A DNA stretch of 40,794 nt, taken from the NCBI GenBank assembly GCA_947624205.1, contig CANQJI010000014.1, positions 1 to 40,794 of the forward strand, written 5' to 3'. The DNA comes from an uncultured Akkermansia sp. Its GTDB lineage: Bacteria; Verrucomicrobiota; Verrucomicrobiia; Verrucomicrobiales; Akkermansiaceae. The notes below the pieces were generated by a model. That model was not told the DNA's origin and made no database searches. It saw nothing but the letters and a program-made list of their open reading frames with translations. Positions 11,001 through 18,213 of this stretch are shown here, one piece after another (position 1 is the stretch's first letter; each line of letters begins with the position of its first letter). The translations under genes were made by a program, and so were the position numbers.

Positions 11001-12030
11001 TGCCACCATGCAGGTGGAGGACTTTGCGCGCTTCAATCCCAACACAGGCACTTGCCCACTCTTCCGCTGCGGTGCGGATGCTGAGCTGACGACAAAAATC
11101 TACCGCTCCGTTCCCATTCTCTGCAATGAGGAAACAGGTGAGAACTCGTGGGATGTATCGTTTAATCGTCTGCTTGATATGTCCAACGACAGCCACTTCT
11201 TCCACGAAACGAGGGAAGAAGGGATGCTGCCGCTGTACGAGGGGAAGATGATTCACCACTACGACCACCGCTTCAACACCTTCGAAACCACCGGGGGAAA
11301 TGCGAAAGAAAACGAAGTAACCGCCGAGCAAAAACGCAACCCTCGTTTCGAACCCTCACCTCGCTACTGGGTGCGCCACGAGGATGTCCTGAGCAAGCTC
11401 CCGAAGTGTTGCAAGCAAGTCCCCGAGTGGTTGATCGGGTTCCGAGATATTACCAATGCCACGAATGAGCGAACGTTTATCGTATCGTTTATACCATTTT
11501 CTGCGGTCAATCACAAATTGCCATTGTTATTCCTTGAACATTCCCCTGAAATGCAATGCATATTTGTAGCAAACGGAAGTTCTTTGGTTTTTGATTATGT
11601 TGTACGGCAGAAATTAGGTGGAACGGACATGACATACTTTTACCTTAAGCAGCTTCCCTTTCTGCCACCGACCGCCTACAGCGAACAGGATCTAGCATAC
11701 ATCAGTCAACGGGTGTTGGAACTGACGTACACCTCCCACAGCATGCAGCCGTTGGCAAAGACGTTGGGCTATGAGGGCGAACCGTTTGCATGGGACGAGG
11801 AGCGACGCTCTAAGCTGAAGGCCGAACTGGATGCGTATTACGCAAAGCTGTATGGACTGACGAGGGAGGAGCTGGCGTATATCCTCGACCCGACGGTGAA
11901 GTATCCAAAGAAATGCCCAACAGTGACATTCCCCGGCTTACGTGCTAAAGAGGAGAAAAAGTACGGGGAATACCGAACGCAGCGGTTGGTGCTGGCCGCC
12001 TTTGATAACCTGAGTCAACAGGGAAAATAG
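8098..12030 (+). CDS. Eco57I-type N6-adenine DNA methyltransferase (DrmMI/PglX-like)
   Basis: This 1310-residue protein probably methylates adenine in a specific DNA site so that host DNA is spared by the system. Evidence is the class-gamma methyltransferase motif order: SYYTPTCLVEQVL near 481, SAM-binding DPACGSGHF (D523 onward), YGVDINPMAVEL near 578, and the catalytic NPPW (N781-W784) in the phrase LGNPPWERVK. The long N-terminal region is typical of PglX/DrmMI proteins and of Eco57I-like enzymes. The C-terminal third should carry target recognition. There the DNA becomes markedly AT-richer (one line from 11521 counts 38% GC), a pattern expected if specificity domains are exchanged. No Shine-Dalgarno precedes the ATG. 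I see no nuclease motif in it, and the following HNH gene could supply one. The recognised base sequence cannot be predicted. Confidence 0.88.
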   Translation: MSIARYCKHYNLLFSPDLVQRVYERQPKYAVRVEKGLSVRDEAQRAYRLARAAWHTWQADATETHQRQYICHILEKVLGYSHMTECPTGGIAPEVKDTQDLFGPIFKTDTNPGMHLFPISLLLGAGTNRPVLPVIIAPADKSLDDKIRFATGQHLSATQMMQAFLNASEYFTWAIVTNGCNWRLLRDNPALSRPCYLDIDLDRLLEDEDSTAFDGLFWNMLHVSRAARQISDNGETCVWESWRQDLEEHGARARDGLREGVENAICQLGTGFLRGHGPGNDALRAALQDGTFTTQAFYQELMRTVYRLIFLTVLESRNILHEYDKTLREQAMLYHRGYSVSRLIKRMLREEADSRHDDLWQAQLIVFRSLAKDGGEPALALPALGGLYDAHQCQLLDACRLPNRAFLAALRSLCWTNTEGKRTQVDYAHLGAEELGSVYESLLELTPRISTERQIFYFTGGSSDPEKAAKKQKGNARKLTGSYYTPTCLVEQVLKTSLDPLLEDCCKNPVYAQQKLLALRVIDPACGSGHFLLGAARRIAERLADARTPGQMGGSTPDVFHRAMHEVIRHCIYGVDINPMAVELVRMNLWLEGYEPGKPLSFLDDHLRCGNSLLGLLSAETFMQFPIPGEAFKPAPGDDKAVCKQLSGTNRQSARDYIKSTLTLAEAADLKELESAYSESSPSEVRQYAGQWQEIMQERNASKQAVAADIWLGAFLVPKNSSNNVPTTATLNNFRSNPSIANGDPAIQAARHACRSANAFHWFLEFPEVMKNGGFDCVLGNPPWERVKIQEKEWFADTCPEIAECSNTNTRRRMIEALSKGELPPMNPEAQIALFSRFQNSLRITAASSAFVHVAGEQGGRFALTGVGDVNMFALFSETAYRLRKDSGRVGIIVPTSIATDASTHDFFNHLVSNKLLCSVYDFENREKLFPAVDSRQRFCVLSIANSPTIELACYMTHPRQLKENERIATMQVEDFARFNPNTGTCPLFRCGADAELTTKIYRSVPILCNEETGENSWDVSFNRLLDMSNDSHFFHETREEGMLPLYEGKMIHHYDHRFNTFETTGGNAKENEVTAEQKRNPRFEPSPRYWVRHEDVLSKLPKCCKQVPEWLIGFRDITNATNERTFIVSFIPFSAVNHKLPLLFLEHSPEMQCIFVANGSSLVFDYVVRQKLGGTDMTYFYLKQLPFLPPTAYSEQDLAYISQRVLELTYTSHSMQPLAKTLGYEGEPFAWDEERRSKLKAELDAYYAKLYGLTREELAYILDPTVKYPKKCPTVTFPGLRAKEEKKYGEYRTQRLVLAAFDNLSQQGK

Positions 12031-12035
12031 GAGGG
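12028..12035 (+). promoter_or_regulatory. Shine-Dalgarno of the HNH gene
   Basis: A purine-rich TAGGAGGG run spans the stop codon of the methyltransferase and ends ten bases before ATG 12046. It stands out because the preceding genes of the operon have no recognisable ribosome site. It supports ATG 12046 as the start. Confidence 0.6.
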
Positions 12036-12045
12036 AAAGCAAAGC

Positions 12046-12705
12046 ATGGACTCGATAGCCTTCGACACCTATCTCCGCACCGCTGCCTCGCGCAACGGTT
12101 GGGAGGTCTGCGAAAAAGACACGGACGGCGAGGGGTACCGGCTGAGTTCGACGGCGCACGAAGGGCTGTTGCACGTGCTGCCGGAAGGGGAGAGGTTTTG
12201 CATCATTCCCGCCATGGCGGAGGTGCAGGTGGTGACACGGGAGGAGCTGGGGAAGACATTGCGGGAGCTGGTAAAAACCGATACCTCCCCCAAGGGCACG
12301 CCGCCCCTGCGCACGGAGCGCGAACAGATGATTCTGGCTCGCACTGTCCAGCACCGCTACCGCAACGGATTGGAAGCTCTATGGGGCGGCAGGTGCGCCT
12401 GCACGGGCATCGGCGTGGCGGAGCTGCTGCGCGCGAGCCATGCCAAGCCATGGAAAGACTGCACGGATGCCGAGAGGGTGGATCCCTACAACGGCTTTCT
12501 GCTCGAAGCGCGCTACGATGCCCTGTTTGACCAGGGATATATTTCCTTCACCGATGAAGGCGAGCTGCTTATATCCCCGAAGCTGGCTGCGGCAGAGAGG
12601 CAGAAACTCGGACTCTTGCCGGGCTTGCATATCCACGGACTTTCCCCTCGGCACCTTCCGTATTTACACTGGCACCAAGAACACGTGTTTCTGGGGACTG
12701 AATAA
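12046..12705 (+). CDS. HNH endonuclease (HNH_2-like)
   Basis: This 219-residue protein has a C-terminal HNH nuclease domain of the kind common in restriction enzymes, and would cut unmodified DNA. Likely metal and catalytic positions are C117 and C119 (the CACTG stretch), H132 in ASHAKPW, N149 in YNGFLL, and D158 in YDALFDQG, which matches the HNH_2 pattern. The N-terminal 100 residues are not recognisable and may bind DNA or a partner. It follows the methyltransferase by 15 bases and ends the operon. HNH proteins also occur alone as solitary restriction enzymes. Direct linkage to a DISARM-like methyltransferase suggests it is the cutting arm here, taking the place of the PLD protein DrmC. 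That role is inference; the nuclease family call is fairly secure. Confidence 0.8.
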   Translation: MDSIAFDTYLRTAASRNGWEVCEKDTDGEGYRLSSTAHEGLLHVLPEGERFCIIPAMAEVQVVTREELGKTLRELVKTDTSPKGTPPLRTEREQMILARTVQHRYRNGLEALWGGRCACTGIGVAELLRASHAKPWKDCTDAERVDPYNGFLLEARYDALFDQGYISFTDEGELLISPKLAAAERQKLGLLPGLHIHGLSPRHLPYLHWHQEHVFLGTE

Positions 12706-12859
12706 AAGGAGGGGCAAAGACGATAGCACCCAGCAGCGCCTATGTACGATTTGGGGAGTTTCCGCGCTTGAGCGCGAATTTGGAGAACGGGAGGAGTCTT
12801 GGGGTCAGACCAGCATGATGCGAATCCTGGAAATCATCGCAGCTCCACACGGCTCGCAC
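12706..12859. other. Convergent intergenic gap with small hairpin
   Basis: The space between the HNH stop and the convergent PA14-like gene holds no gene. At 12763-12776 a 5-bp GC stem (CGCGC, loop TTGA, GCGCG) can form on either strand, but it lacks a T-run, so I do not call it a terminator. Nothing else is evident. Confidence 0.4.
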
Positions 12860-14248
12860 TTACGGAACTGCTGTCCAAATGGGCGAATCCTCATTGTATG
12901 GCGGTGCATTCAACTCCTCCGGTCTACCGACTCTGAAAAGACAATTCACAGTCTGTCCCTTCTTATTCTTTGCATTTTTTATCAATTCGAATAGCTCATT
13001 CCGATCCGGGGCAGAAAAGTTGGTGCGGAACAGATCATATTTCTCTCCCGGCTTAACCTTTTTCCCATCCGTCAGATCTTCGATAAAGAGGACGAAGCCG
13101 AAACCACCGCCGGGAATCTCGCTAATGGCGATTTCAATCGGATATGCCTGTCCCTCCCTAACCTCGAACACCTTCCCCGCAGTCAGCCCACCCAGCTCAC
13201 TGTTCCACACCGCGAGTTCTTTGATATGAGAAACTAATTCATACCCCTCAAAGTTGGGGAGCTTCCCCTCTTTGATCTTTTTCCAATGCCTCTCTCGGTC
13301 TCCCATGCCGCTTATCCACCAGGCTTGTGGATCCTTTTCATCAAACAGCGAGGGAATGCGGTAGCCGGCCTCCAATACTACTTTGTGGTTGAAGCGTACG
13401 CCCAAATAATCATCCCCCGTACCCACGAACCGGAACTTCCCCGTCTTGGGCGCTCGCACACGCCCCCGGTATATGGCTATCCAGCCGCCGTCCTGGCACA
13501 CATCATCGCACTGGAACGCGATAGGCCCATAAACCGCGGCTGCCATAGGTATGTAAAAACTCGAAGCGTAAAGTTTCTGTGGCGATTTGTAGTAACCGGA
13601 CAGGGCCGCAACATTCCAGTTCTTGAAAAATTTCTGAGCCTCGGCAGCAAAAGCATGCTGGTTCTGCACCTTGAGCTGCTTGTATGGCTTCCCCTGAGCA
13701 TCTACCAGGGGATTCCCATTTGCATCCTTCGTAATGATCGTAGGAATTTTGGAAGGCGCTCCACTCCGTGTAAGCTTCAGGTCGTAGAACGTTCCCTCGA
13801 GGGAAGAGCCGCCGGATTTACTGGAACCAAGACCGGCGCCGGCACTGCCGAGCCCCTCGCCGAGGTCGGCATCAATATCAACGGAAAGGTCTGTTTCAGA
13901 GAACTCAAATTCACCGGTCGTATCCAAGCTCACAGGCGCCGCCACAGCTCCCACAGCATTTTGCGCCACCACAACGCTGGGTGTCACGTTGGGATTCGTT
14001 GTCGCCACTTTTGCCGAGAGCTCCTTTACCGTGGGATTTTCCGTGGGGGGGCCGTCGTCAGCCGGCGCCGTATAAGCAATGAATTCTGCCGGGGTGTCCC
14101 CCTGAATCATGATGATTGTAAAATAAAGGACACAGCCAAAACCTAATAGAAACCCTGCGCACACTGCGAAGGATATCAAACGGCTCATAAATGCCGCTTT
14201 TTTCAGCTTCTCCAGCGCCTCATCGCTCATCTGAATGTGTAGTGCCAT
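12860..14248 (-). CDS. Membrane-anchored protein with PA14-like domain
   Basis: A 462-residue protein with a short basic N-terminus, one membrane segment (about residues 22-48) and a large extracytoplasmic part. A low-complexity Gly/Ser/Pro/Ala stretch spans about 50-155. Residues about 240-310 contain GWIAIYRGRVRAP, TGKFRFVGTGDDYLGVRFN and VLEAGYR, the beta-strand pattern of PA14-like carbohydrate-binding modules seen in many Verrucomicrobia and Planctomycetes surface proteins. It may bind glycan or anchor to the envelope; no catalytic residues are recognisable. It is transcribed toward the HNH gene. On its own strand a TAGAAT hexamer lies at 14288-14283, giving a leader of about 27 bases, but I find no good -35. 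It is unrelated to the defence genes and probably marks the host side of that locus. Confidence 0.7.
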   Translation of the reverse strand: MALHIQMSDEALEKLKKAAFMSRLISFAVCAGFLLGFGCVLYFTIIMIQGDTPAEFIAYTAPADDGPPTENPTVKELSAKVATTNPNVTPSVVVAQNAVGAVAAPVSLDTTGEFEFSETDLSVDIDADLGEGLGSAGAGLGSSKSGGSSLEGTFYDLKLTRSGAPSKIPTIITKDANGNPLVDAQGKPYKQLKVQNQHAFAAEAQKFFKNWNVAALSGYYKSPQKLYASSFYIPMAAAVYGPIAFQCDDVCQDGGWIAIYRGRVRAPKTGKFRFVGTGDDYLGVRFNHKVVLEAGYRIPSLFDEKDPQAWWISGMGDRERHWKKIKEGKLPNFEGYELVSHIKELAVWNSELGGLTAGKVFEVREGQAYPIEIAISEIPGGGFGFVLFIEDLTDGKKVKPGEKYDLFRTNFSAPDRNELFELIKNAKNKKGQTVNCLFRVGRPEELNAPPYNEDSPIWTAVP

Positions 14249-14450
14249 AACGTTTCGGTTGGTAAGTGTTCCGCTAGTCTCTATTCTACCCTCTTTTTCT
14301 TGTTGCGCCAGAAAAAAAATCAGGATGGATTGTTACAGATGTGTTACACGCGAATTCGGTACGTAAACGGTAATATCAGTCAATAAGATCATTTTCCCCG
14401 TTGGTCAACTTCTCTCAAATGCGGTTGCCCTGTAGAGAGGGGGCTTCTTC
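14249..14450. other. Divergent intergenic region with ATTCGGTA octamer
   Basis: This spacer separates the reverse-strand PA14-like gene from the forward small membrane protein. It contains one ATTCGGTA copy at 14354-14361, and a TACGTAAACGGTAATA stretch beginning inside the octamer. It also holds the -10-like hexamer of the reverse gene. No terminator or RNA gene is visible. Confidence 0.4.
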
Positions 14451-14478
14451 TTGCTATTTTGGAAGGATACAGTACAAT
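14451..14478 (+). promoter_or_regulatory. Sigma70-type promoter, near-leaderless
   Basis: TTGCTA (14451-14456), a 16-base spacer and TACAAT (14473-14478). Only seven bases separate the -10 from ATG 14486, so the predicted transcript would start at or one base from the initiation codon. Confidence 0.55.
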
Positions 14479-14485
14479 ACAGGTC

Positions 14486-14908
14486 ATGAGAAAAATTTCC
14501 TGGCTCCTGCTCATTCTGCTCGCTGCCGCAAGTGTCGTGTGGCTGAGCTTGCCGGATTTTAATCCACGGCAGGCCGTGCTGGGGGATTGGCGTGAAACAA
14601 GCAGCAAAATCCGCGTGGAAGTAGAGGAAGGTCGTGCTGCCTGGCGTGGGGCAGGCCGAGGCAGTGTACGCTATGAATGGCTACAAACGGCGGACGAGCC
14701 CTACCGCGTGCGTATCACCCATGGCAGGTGGGAGGTCGAAGCAAACCTGACTTTCTCCGGAGATGACGAGTTCGTCCTCGAACCGGAGATATGGGAACAA
14801 CTTCCACCGGATGCACAGAGCATGCTGGGAGAGATCAACCGTCGCAACGGACGTTCGGAACGCGAGTTCCGCTTTCTTTTTCGTCGCAACAAAAAACATG
14901 AGCACTAA
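14486..14908 (+). CDS. Small membrane-anchored protein of unknown function
   Basis: A 140-residue protein with an N-terminal hydrophobic segment (about residues 4-22, an uncleaved anchor or signal peptide). The periplasmic part is about 115 residues and rich in Arg, Glu and Trp. LGDWRE and later short strands suggest a small beta fold, but I recognise no family. ATG 14486 is chosen because the -10 element at 14473-14478 overlaps any longer reading from TTG 14459. Its last 11 bases overlap the U32 gene start, so the two are co-transcribed and likely coupled. Function is unknown; the gene call rests on codon pattern, promoter and overlap. Confidence 0.65.
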   Translation: MRKISWLLLILLAAASVVWLSLPDFNPRQAVLGDWRETSSKIRVEVEEGRAAWRGAGRGSVRYEWLQTADEPYRVRITHGRWEVEANLTFSGDDEFVLEPEIWEQLPPDAQSMLGEINRRNGRSEREFRFLFRRNKKHEH

Positions 14909-16175
14909 ATTTGCAACACCCGACGTAGAAGTCATGGCTCCCGCCGGTTCATTTGAGAGTCTGGCGGCGGCTCTGCGCGCCGGAGCTGATAGCGTCTATT
15001 TCGGCATTGGCCGGTTCAACATGCGCGCCCATGCTGCGGCAAATTTTCGGGAAAAGGACTTACCGAAAATCGTACGACTCTGCCATGCCTGCCATGCTCG
15101 CGCGTATCTCACCTGCAACATCGTGGTGTACGACGACGAGGCAGCAGCGCTCGATGAGTTACTTCTGGCGGCGAAGACAGCGGGAGTGGATGCTGTGATC
15201 GCAGCGGATATGGCAGTGGTACGAAAGGCTCGAGAGCTGGGTATCCCGATCCACCTATCGGTGCAGGCGAATGTGTGTAACACCGAAGCTGTGAAGTTTT
15301 ATGCAGCGTACGCAGATGTAATGGTTCTCGCGCGAGAGCTGCGACTCAGCCAAATCCAGCACATCGCCGAATCGATTCGGAGCGAAAAAATATGCGGTCC
15401 GTCCGGGGATCTCGTGCGTTTGGAACTCTTTGCCCACGGCGCACTCTGCATCGGCATCTCCGGACGCTGCGGCATGAGCCTCGCCGCACACAACAAGAGC
15501 GCCAACCGCGGCGAATGCTATCAACTTTGCCGACGCCGCTACCGCGCAGTAGATGTTGACACCGGCTTCGAATTAGAGGTGGACAATCAGTACATCATGT
15601 CCCCGCGCGACCTCTGCACCATCCGCGTCCTGGATCAATTGCTTTCTGCGGGAGTCTCTGTGCTGAAACTGGAAGGGCGAGGACGCTCCGAAACCTACGT
15701 CTCCGCTGTCACCGCGGTGTACAAGGAAGCCTCACAAGCCTGGAAAGGAGGCGAATGGTCAATGGAGAAGGTGAAAGACTGGGAGGAACGGCTGAGACTC
15801 GTTTTCAATCGTGATTTCTGGCATGGCGGCTATTACCTGGGTGAACCATGGAAGATCTGGAGCGGCTCCGCCGGTTCGCGTTCCCCGGAAAAACGCGAAC
15901 ACCTGGGGCGTGTCCTGCGTTTCTTTGCGCAGCCGAGTGTGGCTGAAATCTCCATTGAGGCAGCGGATCTTTGCAGCGGAGCAGAAATTGAAATCACCGG
16001 ACCCACTACCGGCGTGCTGCGCCATAAGATTCATTCAATGCGCTGCGATGACGCCAGCGGTGTGGCTCAAGAAACAACATCAGTCCCAAAAGGCGCCAGG
16101 GCTCTCATTCCCCTGCCCCAAAAAGTACGCCGTGGCGACAAGGTTTTTCTCATCACCAAACGACATCTCAGTTGA
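14898..16175 (+). CDS. U32 family peptidase-like protein (TrhP/YegQ or RlhA type)
   Basis: This 425-residue protein belongs to family U32, now known to include tRNA and rRNA hydroxylation enzymes (TrhP/YegQ and RlhA) rather than only proteases. The N-terminal TIM-barrel region opens with VMAPAGSFESLAAALRAGAD and contains YFGIGRFNMRA. Four cysteines, C184, C191, C207 and C211, sit in GALCIGISGRC and NRGECYQLC, the conserved cluster thought to bind Fe-S. The C-terminal part (about 330-425) is a small beta domain. At 425 residues it is near TrhP size. Most likely it participates in wobble-uridine hydroxylation with prephenate as donor, but I cannot separate the subfamilies by eye. It overlaps the upstream small membrane gene by 11 bases. 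ATG 14898 gives the conserved N-terminus; an in-frame ATG at 14763 lies inside the previous gene. Confidence 0.85.
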   Translation: MSTKFATPDVEVMAPAGSFESLAAALRAGADSVYFGIGRFNMRAHAAANFREKDLPKIVRLCHACHARAYLTCNIVVYDDEAAALDELLLAAKTAGVDAVIAADMAVVRKARELGIPIHLSVQANVCNTEAVKFYAAYADVMVLARELRLSQIQHIAESIRSEKICGPSGDLVRLELFAHGALCIGISGRCGMSLAAHNKSANRGECYQLCRRRYRAVDVDTGFELEVDNQYIMSPRDLCTIRVLDQLLSAGVSVLKLEGRGRSETYVSAVTAVYKEASQAWKGGEWSMEKVKDWEERLRLVFNRDFWHGGYYLGEPWKIWSGSAGSRSPEKREHLGRVLRFFAQPSVAEISIEAADLCSGAEIEITGPTTGVLRHKIHSMRCDDASGVAQETTSVPKGARALIPLPQKVRRGDKVFLITKRHLS

Positions 16176-16259
16176 AAAGTGTCACGATGGGCAGAATTTA
16201 TTTGAATGAATGAGCTCGTGCATGCGTCTCACAAACTGCGTCAGGTCGGAAGATGCAGC

Positions 16260-16287
16260 TTGAAAACGAACAACATCGTGCTATCCT
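16260..16287 (+). promoter_or_regulatory. Sigma70-type promoter of the moxR-bat operon
   Basis: TTGAAA (16260-16265), a 16-base spacer and TATCCT (16282-16287) precede ATG 16303 by 15 bases. The predicted leader is about 8-9 bases and includes a GGGAAAAG purine run that may act as a weak ribosome site. Confidence 0.55.
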
Positions 16288-16302
16288 AAACGGGAAAAGA
16301 TT

Positions 16303-17286
16303 ATGAATACACAGGAATTCAATGAGGAGATCGCACACCGATCCGGATGGGTCAGCGCTGTCAAAATTGAGATGGGCAAGGTTGTGATCGGTCAGCAGCA
16401 ACTTATCAACCGTCTTATCTTGAGCTTATTGTGCAAAGGACACGTGCTACTGGAAGGGGTACCGGGTTTGGCGAAGACCCTCTCGGTGAGAGCGCTAGCG
16501 GGAGCATTGCATGCAGGGTTCTCTCGCATCCAATTCACACCGGATCTTCTGCCGGCAGATTTGATCGGCACAATGATCTATAATCCGGAGGAACGCCAAT
16601 TTGTCCCGAAGAGAGGTCCCATCTTTGCCAACCTGATCCTGGCAGATGAAATTAACCGGGCGCCGGCAAAGGTGCAAAGCGCCCTGCTGGAAGCCATGCA
16701 GGAAAGGCAGGTCACACTAGGAGAAATGAGCTACAAACTCCCCGATCCCTTCCTCGTCCTTGCCACACAAAACCCAATCGAACAGGAGGGAACCTACCAG
16801 CTTCCGGAAGCACAACTCGACCGCTTTCTATTCAAAGTCCTCGTGGATTATCCCTCACGGGATGAAGAGTTGCAGGTACTGGAACTCATGGGCAACACCG
16901 CCGCAGCGCCCACCACTCAGCCCGTCGTGCATCCCGAAGAGATTGAGCGCGCACGGGAGCTGGTGGATCGCATCTTCATCGACCCTGCCGTGCAACGCTA
17001 CATCGTCGATCTTGTGCGGTCCACACGCGCGCCGGAGAAGGTAGATCACTCGCTGGCCGGTATGGTTCGCGCCGGCGCCTCTCCTCGCGCCACCATCAAT
17101 ATCGCACTTGCGGCAAAAGCGCTTGCTTTCACTCGTCAACGCGGTTACGTCACTCCCCAGGACGTCAAAGATCTCGCCCACGATATCCTGCGCCACCGCA
17201 TTTTGCTTTCGTACGAGGCAGAAGCAGCGGGAGTGGGAGCGGATGATGTCATTGAGCGAGTACTCTCCAAAGTACCTGTTCCCTGA
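16303..17286 (+). CDS. MoxR-family AAA+ ATPase
   Basis: This 327-residue AAA+ chaperone heads a five-gene Bat-type operon. Walker A is EGVPGLAKT (52-59), and Walker B and beyond reads ILADEINRAPAKVQSALLEA, followed by ATQNPIEQEGTYQLPEAQLD, the classic MoxR signature. A C-terminal lid ends near 325. MoxR proteins act with VWA-domain partners, and the next three genes supply a DUF58 protein and two MIDAS-bearing VWA membrane proteins, so a joint envelope-stress or protein-maturation complex is likely. Length is normal for the family (about 320-350). The start gives a full N-terminal helix and lies just behind a good promoter. Confidence 0.95.
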   Translation: MNTQEFNEEIAHRSGWVSAVKIEMGKVVIGQQQLINRLILSLLCKGHVLLEGVPGLAKTLSVRALAGALHAGFSRIQFTPDLLPADLIGTMIYNPEERQFVPKRGPIFANLILADEINRAPAKVQSALLEAMQERQVTLGEMSYKLPDPFLVLATQNPIEQEGTYQLPEAQLDRFLFKVLVDYPSRDEELQVLELMGNTAAAPTTQPVVHPEEIERARELVDRIFIDPAVQRYIVDLVRSTRAPEKVDHSLAGMVRAGASPRATINIALAAKALAFTRQRGYVTPQDVKDLAHDILRHRILLSYEAEAAGVGADDVIERVLSKVPVP

Positions 17287-17318
17287 TAAACGAGCGGGAC
17301 TTTCCAACGGTGGTGAAC

Positions 17319-18206
17319 ATGGACAAAACGCACGAGATCATGCAGAAGGTACGCCGCATAGGACTGCGCGCGCGGCGTCTCGCTGTCACCAGTTTCGCAG
17401 GCGAATACCGCTCAGGCTTCCGCGGACAGGGGCTGGACTTCGACGACTTCCGCGAATACACCCCGGGAGACGATCCTCGCTTTATCGACTGGAAAGTCAC
17501 GGCTCGAACCGGCACACCGTACGTGCGCAAGTTCCATGAGGAGCGCGAGCAAGTGCTCCTCATGGCAGTGGATGTCAGCAGCTCCATGCACTACGCCGGA
17601 CCAGGGAGTGAGGACACCAAACTCGAGTATGCTGCACAAATCGCCGCCGTACTATCCTATAGCGCCGCGCTCAATGGCGACAAGGCAGGCCTACTGCTCT
17701 ATGGTAGTGGGAAACGCCTCTATCTTCCCCCCGCCAAGGGAACCCAGCAGTGCCTGCGCATTGTGCGAGAAATTCTCATTGCCCCCGGCGGCAGTGACGA
17801 TTCCTTTGAACACCTGGCTGAGGAAATTTTGCGCACCCAGCATAAGAGAGCGATGCTCGTGATCATGAGTGACTTCCTCTACCCGGCAGACAAACCGGCA
17901 ACGGGGCAGCTTGCCTTCCGACACGACCTCATCCCTATTCGAGTGAACGATGCAGTTGAACTCAATCTTCCGGAAGCGGGGATGGTGGATCTGATGGATC
18001 CCGAAACAGGGCATCAGGTACGCATTGACCTTGGCAACCCTGCCCTGCGTGATACGCATGCCAAAGCCCTACGCTCCCACTACGCGGAATGGGATCACCT
18101 CTTTAACCAACTCGGAGTCGATCATCTTCCACTGCGCACAGACGAAGACTACTTACCGCCGATGCGTCGTCTCTTCAAACGCCGTTCCCGCCTTATCGTT
18201 CGCTGA
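17319..18206 (+). CDS. DUF58 domain protein of the MoxR operon
   Basis: This 295-residue protein has the DUF58 signature (FRGQGLDFDDFREYTPGDD, then PRFIDWKVTARTG near residue 55) and a VWA-like core containing DVSSSMHY, which keeps the D-x-S-x-S metal site. DUF58 proteins almost always follow moxR and are thought to be cytoplasmic partners of the ATPase. I prefer ATG 17319; two in-frame GTGs at 17310 and 17313 are possible but add only three residues. It lies 32 bases after moxR and 7 bases before the next gene, so co-transcription is clear. There is no membrane segment. Confidence 0.9.
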   Translation: MDKTHEIMQKVRRIGLRARRLAVTSFAGEYRSGFRGQGLDFDDFREYTPGDDPRFIDWKVTARTGTPYVRKFHEEREQVLLMAVDVSSSMHYAGPGSEDTKLEYAAQIAAVLSYSAALNGDKAGLLLYGSGKRLYLPPAKGTQQCLRIVREILIAPGGSDDSFEHLAEEILRTQHKRAMLVIMSDFLYPADKPATGQLAFRHDLIPIRVNDAVELNLPEAGMVDLMDPETGHQVRIDLGNPALRDTHAKALRSHYAEWDHLFNQLGVDHLPLRTDEDYLPPMRRLFKRRSRLIVR

Positions 18207-18213
18207 TTTCCCT

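Noticed and set aside
48..12705. Region 1 as a BREX system
   Set aside because: There is a PglX-like methyltransferase, but no PglZ phosphatase, BrxC-type ATPase, BrxA or BrxB in the window.
12763..12776. GC hairpin after the HNH gene as a terminator
   Set aside because: The stem is only five base pairs and neither side has a T-run.
13286..14146. A 286-codon open frame on the forward strand opposite the PA14-like gene
   Set aside because: The reverse-strand gene has a membrane segment and a recognisable domain; the forward product has neither and lacks any start signal.
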